64,000 nt of DNA from Ophioceras dolichostomum (Eukaryota > Ascomycota > Sordariomycetes > Magnaporthales > Ophioceraceae): positions 1 to 64,000 of the forward strand of contig PYST01000101.1 of assembly GCA_003049485.1 (NCBI GenBank), written 5' to 3'. This document shows, in pieces, positions 57,433 to 64,000 of the stretch. Under the pieces are notes generated by a model. That model did no database searches and was not told the origin of the DNA. It was given only the letters and a program-made list of their open reading frames with translations. Each line of letters opens with the position of its first letter. The stretch's first letter is position 1. The position numbers and the translations under genes are program-made.

Positions 57433-58176
57433 TCAGAAGTTCCACAGCCTCGGGAGCACCCCGTGAAGTATGGCACGAGACGCCCGCCTCGGGAGGACGG
57501 CCACGCGACGCATCGTGCGAGACATTCGCGCCCTGAACCCACCTGACGATGACGATGGCGGCCCAGTGTTTCCGTACTGTTCCTCCACCTCCCAATCCAG
57601 TTCCGCTTCCGCCTCTTCAAGCAGAGCCAGCACCGCCTCCTCCTCCTCCTCTTCGTCCTCCAGCTCTCCCAGCAGCGGTAAGCCCTCCTCAATATCCTGC
57701 CACGCAGCCCGCCGCGCCCCCTCATCCCCCGACGTCAGCTCCCCTAGCTCCAATGAGCGCTGCTGCCCTCTCCTCCGATGCAGACCTGCATAGTACGCTT
57801 GCATCCTCGCATGGCGACGAGCAAATCGGTCCGCGAGCGTCTGAACCCGCTCCCGTTCCCTCTGACTCGCCTCTTCGCCCGGCACCGAATGCTGCTCCAC
57901 CAAGGGAGGAGGAGGCGCCGCGCTGCTGCTGCTGCCGCCAGGAACAGATGGGGGACGGAACAGGTCATCAACATCATCATCGCTCCTCAATGCCCTTCGA
58001 CGCGCGTTCCGTCGAATTGCCCTATATTGTTGTGCTAGTTCCGCCCACTCGTCATCCAGCTGCTGCTGCTGCGAGTGCGAGTGCTGGCGCTGGCCTCGAT
58101 GGTCGCGATGGCGTGGCTGGCGCCCGGGTGGTTGGGGCGAGGATGAGGGTGAGGACGCTGGAGAATCCCACGGCAT
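57433..58176 (-). CDS. Hypothetical Pro-rich/acidic protein, in frame after the GNAT gene
   Basis: The frame ending at 57433 is open back to 58290; the first ATG is at 58176 (247 residues). It is not a recognised family. From the N-terminus it has a Pro/Gln/Ser-rich region, a basic helix (AELAQQYRAIRRNARRRA), an RQRERERVQTLADRF-like helix, a very acidic block (LGELEDEEEEEEAVLALLEE) and a basic C-terminus (MSRTMRRVAVLPRRASRA). The 38 codons upstream of the ATG (GSDDFVIGGFDSPPP and so on) also look coding and follow immediately, in the same frame, the TAG of the acetyltransferase at 58291-58293. The real start may therefore be an upstream exon, or the frame may be a C-terminal extension of the GNAT protein by splicing or readthrough. 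Confidence 0.55.
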   Translation of the reverse strand: MPWDSPASSPSSSPQPPGRQPRHRDHRGQRQHSHSQQQQLDDEWAELAQQYRAIRRNARRRALRSDDDVDDLFRPPSVPGGSSSSAAPPPPLVEQHSVPGEEASQRERERVQTLADRFARRHARMQAYYAGLHRRRGQQRSLELGELTSGDEGARRAAWQDIEEGLPLLGELEDEEEEEEAVLALLEEAEAELDWEVEEQYGNTGPPSSSSGGFRARMSRTMRRVAVLPRRASRAILHGVLPRLWNF

Positions 58177-58290
58177 CCGCGGAGTCCGCGGAATTGGAGG
58201 CTGCGGAGTCTGAGGAGGCGGCGGCGGCGGAGTCAGAGGAGACACCGGCGGCGGAGAGTCGAAGCCGCCGATGACGAAGTCGTCGGAGCC

Positions 58291-59457
58291 CTATCTCAGC
58301 GCGCCTCCGCCGCCACCGCCGCTACCGCCTGGAGTGGCGATAGGGGCGTTGCCCACTTCGCGGACCATCCACACGTTTCCGCCCTCCCTCTCGCCGCCCT
58401 CTACCTTCCGGAACTTGCACTTCTCGTAGAAGCCCACCACGCGCCTGTTTTCGCCCGCGATGCTGATGTGGATCCCCCTCCCGTGCCCCACGGCTTCGCG
58501 CTTCCACCTCAGCGTCCAGTCCTTCGGGTCCGCCCGGGACAGGTCCAGCTTCGCCTCCTCGATGCTCTGCGCGAACATGGCGACCAGCTTGCGGCCCCAC
58601 CCTTTGCCTTGGTACTCCGGCAGGATGTCGATGTGCATGGTCGCGCGGTACGAGTGCACCATCTCCGACTTGCCCTCCACGCCGTCGATCAGGAGCCAGC
58701 GGGGGTTGCGCGCCAGCTGGAGGAGGCACTGCTCGTTGATCTCTTTTTCGACCCCTTTGGCCTCTTTGGCCTCTTTGACCTCCTTGGGGTTAGGCGGCGC
58801 GTCTGAGTCCTTTGCGGTTACGGGTTTGGTGTTACTGGCGTCCTCGATGGGGGAGTAGTCCTTGGTGTTTTTGGAGGAGCCCTCGGAGGAATCCTTGGAG
58901 TTCTTGTCCTCGACGAACCACGGCTCCCGCGTCTTCATCTGCCGCGGTTGGAAGTCGGGCCCGAGCTTGTCGAGGACCTTGGTGACGTACTTGTGGTACA
59001 CGTTCGCGAAGGCGAACACGTCCGGACAGCCCACGACGTAGCCGACGCACCGGCCCGTGCCATCGTCTAGGACGAAGCAGTTCTCCCAGGTGAGGTGCGT
59101 GTACTGATGCAGCCAGAGATACGGCGCCAGCTTGGTAGCTGCGTCGGAGGATGCTAGTGTTGGAGGGAGGGTGGCGCGGCACTGTGACGTGTGAGGTCAG
59201 TCAGCAAAGGGTGGGCGGACAGGTTGGGTTAACAGAGCTAGCTGCTCGTGTTGTCTTAGGCTGGTTGCCTGAGGCTGGTTGTCTTAAACAGGTCGCCTCA
59301 GGTTGGCCGCCTCGGACTTAGGTTGTTTGGACTCTCTTTTGATACTTAGGTGGATCAGACTTACAACGCGAGCCGACTCCTCGAAGTCTTTCGGCATGTA
59401 CCACCGGATATAGGGTGGCCTGCGAGCCTCGGGTGCTTTGCCTTTTTTGTCTGCCAT
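58291..59457 (-). CDS. GNAT-family N-acetyltransferase
   Basis: Two exons (minus 59457-59365 and 59181-58291, intron 183 nt) encode about 327 residues. The N-terminal part (RPPYIRWYMPKDFEESARV, then YLWLHQYTHLTWENCFVL and GRCVGYVVGCPDVFAF) is typical of fungal GNAT proteins. The acetyl-CoA motif lies at about residues 215-227 (HIDILPEYQGKGWGRKL), and the last strands include GIHISIAGENRRVVGFYEK and a mixed Gly tail. A charged insert of about 80 residues (Lys/Glu-rich, with KEVKEAKEAK) separates the two halves of the fold. Substrate unknown. In-frame ATGs also occur upstream (59514 and 59499); 59457 was chosen because MADKKGK is the most protein-like start and leaves the conserved RWYMP block near the N-terminus. 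The stop TAG is followed directly by another open frame. Confidence 0.82.
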
Positions 59458-61018
59458 GTTGTTTGTTTGCTGGCGCTTTTGAGCCCAGAGCCAAGACGAC
59501 ATATACTGATCCATCCTGGACTGGCTTGATGTGAAGCTGCACCTCAGGTCTCCGAATGTCTGCAAGCCGCCAGCCGCGCGTACAAGCTATTGTTGAAAGT
59601 AAGCCCTCGAACACCACTTGAATGTAATAACTGCAATGTAAATAAGCTCAATAAGGAAATTGGAGGAGTGAAGGGCGACGAGCGAGTTTTCTCGATCTTT
59701 TTTAGATGTATGGATGGCCGTATGCGGGGATGGACGACCACACTCCATCAGTCGGAAAGCCGGCCCGTAGTGTTTTTATAGGTCGGCGGCAACCTGATGG
59801 TGCTTGGCGTATAGAGAGGCACACCTGGAAGGAACGTCCACAAAAGCAACTCTCCAAACGCCTTCTTCATGATTCACTACCATCATGGAAAGACCAGACG
59901 AGTCCACCTGACGTTTTTGATTTTTTTGCTTCACTCGCACTTGCTTTCGACATTAATGGACGCTTTCCTTAAACACCTTTTTATCAGTCTCCGCTGTTTT
60001 GTTGCCCAGCCCTTGTACGTGTACGAGTTGAGTCATCGAGTGCATACATGTGCATGTTTATGGCTGTCACCATGTCGAAAGTGACATAAAGAATTTCGGT
60101 AAAAGCCCCGAGGCCAGTTTATTCGCTGGATAGCGCAGCACTGCAATCTTCTCTGAGTGAAGTCTAGTAGTGTCCTCTTTTGCGCCATTTTGTCTTTGCT
60201 TTTCCCTCTCTCCCTTTCGGCTCGTTTTATTTTTAGCCAAGTTCGCTCCGTTAAACTGTCCTTTCCAGTAAAACGCCCGGGGCATGTGTTTAGTTTGTTG
60301 TGGGAAAAGGATCGAATAAGAAGGATCAAAAAGACAAGGTCAAATACTGCCAGTCGCTGCATTCTCATGCCAGCGCTAAAGGATCAGGTCCCAGGCAGGC
60401 ATCGAGAATGGAAATGGGCGGGAAAAACAATGCCGAGTGGAAAAAACACCAAGAAAACAGAAAACCAAAGTAACTGCTCTTAACGAGCTACAGCCAGTCC
60501 AAAGTTATTATGGCAAAAAAAAAAAGAATCAAGCTGAGAAACGAACTGAACCTAAACGACAGTATGACTTTGGAAAAGGTGGAACGTCGACGATTCGGCG
60601 AAGCGAAGTAAACGATGATAGATAAAAAGAGCCCCATATCGGGGTCAGTCAGTTGTGAAGTGAAAAAAAAAGTCAGGATATTAAAGAATGAATCGAATGT
60701 ACACCCGGGTGTAATATACAAAGGAGGTATCTCAATCATCGTTAGCTCGTGCTTCGGCTGATCCGAATGGAAAGGTCCTGGACCTGGCAAGTGGAAAAGG
60801 GTGGGAAATAAAAATTAAAGAATAATGAGCCCAGAGCGAGAACGCCAGAATTGTTCAGCCCATGATGTGATGGCTGACTGCCCTACGTGGTAAAAGAGAG
60901 AAGAAATACGCAATGACCAGATGGAGGAAAAGATAAGAGAATGAATGGGTGTGAGGCTTGTCCAGGGGAATTTTTTGAGATAGGACATCGAAGGGAAGGC
61001 TGTCTCCAACATCATGGT
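59458..61018. other. Intergenic region (1.6 kb)
   Basis: Upstream of the GNAT gene and downstream of the disordered hypothetical gene. AT-rich with many A runs. No coding region or structured RNA was recognised. Confidence 0.55.
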
Positions 61019-64000
61019 TCAGATCATGCCGCCGGGAACACCCATCGGCCCACCAGACGCAGGCTTCATCGACGGAGTGACGACCGAACGGCTGACCGGC
61101 GGCCCGGCAGCAGCGAAAGTCGCCCGCGCGTCACGCATCGACGGGTAAGCCCCGCTACCGTTGTATCCGTGGGCCTCGCCGTGCTGCGTTTTGCGATGCC
61201 TCCACCTGTGATCGCCGCCGTCCTCGAAGAACGTGTTGCCTCTAGGATCGTCGCGCCCGGCACGGGGAGACGAGGACGCCGGAGAGGACCTGCCGCCGAC
61301 AGACGATCCCGAGGAGGACGAGAAGGGGAGGTGGGGCGCCGAGTAGTTGCTGGGACTGGGGCCAGAATCTATGTAGCCACCGATCATACCCCTTCCACCG
61401 GGGCCATCCTGCTGCTTCCGGCGCGGGTTGATGGGCGGCAAAGGCGGGGGATTGTAGCCGCCAGCTCTCGACGCGCTCCGCGACCTCCCACCCGAGCTGG
61501 CGTCGGGCGATGAGGAGCTGTGTGGCAGGTTCACGAGGTTCACTCGGCTGGTGCTCATCACCAGCGTCGGGTCCGAGATGTCCTCCTTCTTGACGACCCT
61601 CTTCATCGATTCGTTCAGTGTGCTGGTGGTGGTGCTGAATCCAGTGGGGCCCATCGGCTGGCCGGGGACGGTTGGCGCCGACGGTCGTCTGTGACCGCCG
61701 CCGTGTGCTGGGCTTCCGCCAGTAGCACCGTTCATGAACGGAGACGTAGGCAGGCCGGTGCCGGTAGGGGTGAGGGGAGACAGTTGCACTGGTGAGACAG
61801 GTTCCAGTCCGCCACGGTTGGACTGGACAGCGAGGCTGCCCGCAGACTCGGAACGATCGAAGCGTTGTCGGGGAGAAGCAGCAACACCGTTGTGGGGATA
61901 GGGCTGCGGAGGCATAATTGGTGATCGACGAATGTCCGTACCCGGAAGACCAGGTGATCGCATCATCGGCGGGCGAGGTCCGCCGTTAGGGGGGCCGCCA
62001 TGCCGGTGATCGTCGTAAGGCCCGTTGGGCTGCAGCCGTGGCGGGCGGCTGTGGGACCGACCATTGCTGGTGTCGGAGCCGCTCCTGTCCCGCTCATTCC
62101 TCGAGGATGGGCGCGAAGGTCCACGCGAGTTGTTGCCGCTGCGAGAGGACTCCTCGCTCGGCGCCCGTTGCTGGTAGTACACGGGAGGAGGCTTGCGGTC
62201 CCGGCTGGGGCCGCGTTGTGTCCTCCCCATCTCCCTCTCCCGCTCCGGCACCGGGCTAGTATCGGCAGGCCCAGCCTGCATCTGCGGTGGATGCCTTGCT
62301 AGGCTCTCCAATTCTTTGCGTCTCTGCAGCTCCCGTCTAGCCTGCCGGAAGGCACGCAAGCCCGGGTGGACGTTCTCTTCCTCCTTGTCTTGAGATTTGG
62401 CTGACACGGCATCGGCGTCCCTCTCGTCTTCGGAACCGCCATCATGGATTTCTCGGGCGGGGGCCGGCTCCTCTTCCTTCATAGGGGGGAGGCCGACTTC
62501 CTCAAAAGATGTCCGTCCTGGACTAGGGGTTGTGCTCATTGTGGACGCTCCTAGGCCGAGCATCTTCATCGCCTTGGACTGCGATGCGTCGCGGTTCCGC
62601 TCGACGAGTGATCCGCGGCTAGACTTTCCTCGTAGCAAGCCGAGCGGATTAGGCCTTGAGGGTGGGATAACTTCTCTAGCTGGCTCGGCCGGCGGGTGTG
62701 GCGAATTCGACCTGCTACTGTCGGATTCGACATACGAAGTGAGACGTTGCTGCACGCGTCTTCGCGCGCTCGCCAACTGGCTGGCGAACTCGTCCTCCTC
62801 CTTGTCCATGTCGTTGCTTGACCTGTTCGACGGGGTTTCAGAGCCAAAATGCTGCCCTCCTCTCGTCTTGTTTCTCGTAACCCTGTCGTCTTCGTCGGAT
62901 ACAGGGCTTTGCTCGGGAATCGTGTCCTCTTGGTAGGGATTCCATTGTTGATCTTGCCAGCCAGTCACCTTCGCTGCCCCGAGTACGCCGAGTATGGATG
63001 AGTCTCGGGTATCACCCGGGAAGCGAGCGTCCAGTTCTGAGGACTGGGGTCCACCATAGACTGACGAGGTGTTACTCTCCGTCCGCATATGCTGACGCAC
63101 CATGCCACTCAGGCCCGAGACAGGGCCAAGCGTGGGGGAGTCGATGGGCGAACCCTCGCGCGAGCCTCTTGAGGGCTCAGGCTGCTCAGAGACTGGCGAA
63201 GGCTCGACACTGCTCTTACCATCGAGAGACAGCGGGGTGGGGAGAGCCGCCGATCTAAAGGCTGGATGGTCTTTATCCGATGGTCGCTGCAGCGTGAGTT
63301 GAGGGGCGACAGGTACGGGAGCTGCCGCTGGTTGGACCTGGCGTGACTGTGGTTCAGCTGGCAGTGGCGAGGCGTCAGAGTCGTCGAGGAAAGTGAACGG
63401 CGAAGTGTGTTCCTTGGGCGCCGTTTGAACGGTCAAGGCTGCCTTCGAGGCAAGCGGCTTCCTCTTGGTCGAAGACGATGACCTCGACCGGCCGCTGGTG
63501 TTAGACTCTGTCCGTGTGCGCTGAACAGGGGTTTCGCGGCCCTGTTGAAGTCGCAGCTGTCGCTCCGCATACTTCGACTCGTCATAAGGCAGGGACGGCT
63601 TTTGGAACACCCCCATTGCCGTAGCTTTGCCACGGTCATTGGGCTGGATTGGAAGAGCGCCGGCCTCGCCCGTCTCGCTGATTGGGGGGCTCAGTGGAGG
63701 CGACCCCATGAAGTTGATTCGGGTCTCGGCGAGGTTGCTAACCTTGATGCCGAGATCAGGTGTACCCGCCGACGATGCTGTGGCAGGAGGACTGACGGAC
63801 CTCAGATTCGGGGCACTAGCCTTGGTCAGGATGGCCCGTCGGTCACCAAAGCCGAAGCCGGTTGGGGATGGCGCATTGTTGGACAGATCCGGCGTCCGGG
63901 TGCCGAACCCTCGCCTGCCGGTCAAAGTGTCGATCCGAGACAAGGCGGATGACTGGTGGTCGTGCATGTCCTGGTTTAGGCTTTGCTCGTAAAGTCTCCG
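61019..64000 (-). CDS. Large intrinsically disordered hypothetical protein (partial, 5' end outside the window)
   Basis: The frame is open from the right edge of the window to the TAA/TGA-type stop at 61019-61021, at least 993 codons; an in-frame ATG at 63967 is internal because coding-like sequence (RRLYEQSLNQD) continues to the edge. Almost the entire segment is low-complexity Ser/Pro/Arg/Gly with many SP and RSxS motifs. More structured islands are a Glu/Arg helix (GLRAFRQARRELQRRKELESLA) and FASQLASARRRVQQRLTSYV. A segment near the C-terminus, MKRVVKKEDISDPTLVMSTS, looks the most conserved. No domain was identified. Function cannot be assigned; the missing N-terminus may carry the defining domain. 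Confidence 0.75.
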   Translation of the reverse strand, partial: RRLYEQSLNQDMHDHQSSALSRIDTLTGRRGFGTRTPDLSNNAPSPTGFGFGDRRAILTKASAPNLRSVSPPATASSAGTPDLGIKVSNLAETRINFMGSPPLSPPISETGEAGALPIQPNDRGKATAMGVFQKPSLPYDESKYAERQLRLQQGRETPVQRTRTESNTSGRSRSSSSTKRKPLASKAALTVQTAPKEHTSPFTFLDDSDASPLPAEPQSRQVQPAAAPVPVAPQLTLQRPSDKDHPAFRSAALPTPLSLDGKSSVEPSPVSEQPEPSRGSREGSPIDSPTLGPVSGLSGMVRQHMRTESNTSSVYGGPQSSELDARFPGDTRDSSILGVLGAAKVTGWQDQQWNPYQEDTIPEQSPVSDEDDRVTRNKTRGGQHFGSETPSNRSSNDMDKEEDEFASQLASARRRVQQRLTSYVESDSSRSNSPHPPAEPAREVIPPSRPNPLGLLRGKSSRGSLVERNRDASQSKAMKMLGLGASTMSTTPSPGRTSFEEVGLPPMKEEEPAPAREIHDGGSEDERDADAVSAKSQDKEEENVHPGLRAFRQARRELQRRKELESLARHPPQMQAGPADTSPVPEREREMGRTQRGPSRDRKPPPVYYQQRAPSEESSRSGNNSRGPSRPSSRNERDRSGSDTSNGRSHSRPPRLQPNGPYDDHRHGGPPNGGPRPPMMRSPGLPGTDIRRSPIMPPQPYPHNGVAASPRQRFDRSESAGSLAVQSNRGGLEPVSPVQLSPLTPTGTGLPTSPFMNGATGGSPAHGGGHRRPSAPTVPGQPMGPTGFSTTTSTLNESMKRVVKKEDISDPTLVMSTSRVNLVNLPHSSSSPDASSGGRSRSASRAGGYNPPPLPPINPRRKQQDGPGGRGMIGGYIDSGPSPSNYSAPHLPFSSSSGSSVGGRSSPASSSPRAGRDDPRGNTFFEDGGDHRWRHRKTQHGEAHGYNGSGAYPSMRDARATFAAAGPPVSRSVVTPSMKPASGGPMGVPGGMI

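Noticed and set aside
57549..58274. 241-codon plus-strand frame opposite the acidic hypothetical gene
   Set aside because: Its composition (Pro/Ala/Glu runs) mirrors the minus-strand Pro/Ser and acidic tracts; the minus frame has more protein-like helices and a better C-terminus.

Overview
The window is nuclear DNA of a filamentous ascomycete (Pezizomycotina, most likely a Sordariomycete). Reasons: GC-rich genes interrupted by short introns (about 55-280 nt) with GT..AG ends and CTAAC/CTGAC-like branch sites, long gene-poor spacers, and typically fungal families (AA8-AA12 oxidoreductase, Sip5, Trf4/Cid14, highly reducing PKS, FSH hydrolase, PL4 lyase). The species cannot be named from the sequence alone. 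No tRNA, rRNA, CRISPR array or intact transposon was recognised.

Layout. 0.4-2.8 kb (-): secreted AA8 cytochrome-AA12 quinone dehydrogenase. 5.9-7.3 kb (+): Ara2-type aldo/keto reductase. 8.4-11.6 kb (-): Sip5-like RING protein. 11.6-16.0 kb: gene-poor. 16.0-17.5 kb (-): single-pass membrane protein. 19.5-22.0 kb (-): eight-exon MFS sugar transporter. 23.9-26.2 kb (-): Trf4-type poly(A) polymerase. 26.8-34.4 kb (-): highly reducing polyketide synthase. 37.0-38.1 kb (+): LovG-like FSH serine hydrolase. 41.2-48.1 kb (+): twenty-exon full-length ABC-B transporter. 50.1-53.7 kb (+): nitrilase-fold protein with a very long disordered tail and an assembly scar. 55.3-56.9 kb (+): PL4 rhamnogalacturonan lyase. 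57.4-58.2 kb and 58.3-59.5 kb (-): an acidic hypothetical protein lying in the same reading frame directly after the stop codon of a GNAT acetyltransferase. 61.0-64.0 kb (-): disordered hypothetical protein running off the window.

How the genes fit together. The central 21 kb (26.8-48.1 kb) looks like a compact, undescribed polyketide cluster. It has a PKS (KS-AT-DH-ER-KR-ACP, no methyltransferase and no release domain), a divergently transcribed FSH hydrolase of the type that releases polyketides in trans, and an ABC-B exporter. It is bounded by housekeeping-type genes (Trf4 on one side, the nitrilase-fold gene on the other). No cluster transcription factor, P450 or other tailoring enzyme is visible. 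Outside it, the AA8-AA12 enzyme, the PL4 lyase and the sugar transporter suggest a plant-biomass-degrading lifestyle.

Gene models were built by hand from reading frames and splice consensus. Nearly all exon phases close, so most models are firm. The less certain points are the PKS junction near 28.1-28.2 kb, the Trf4 acceptor, the GNAT start and the status of the 57.4-58.3 kb frame. The nitrilase-fold gene is interrupted in the assembly by a 69-bp duplication around a single N at 53418.
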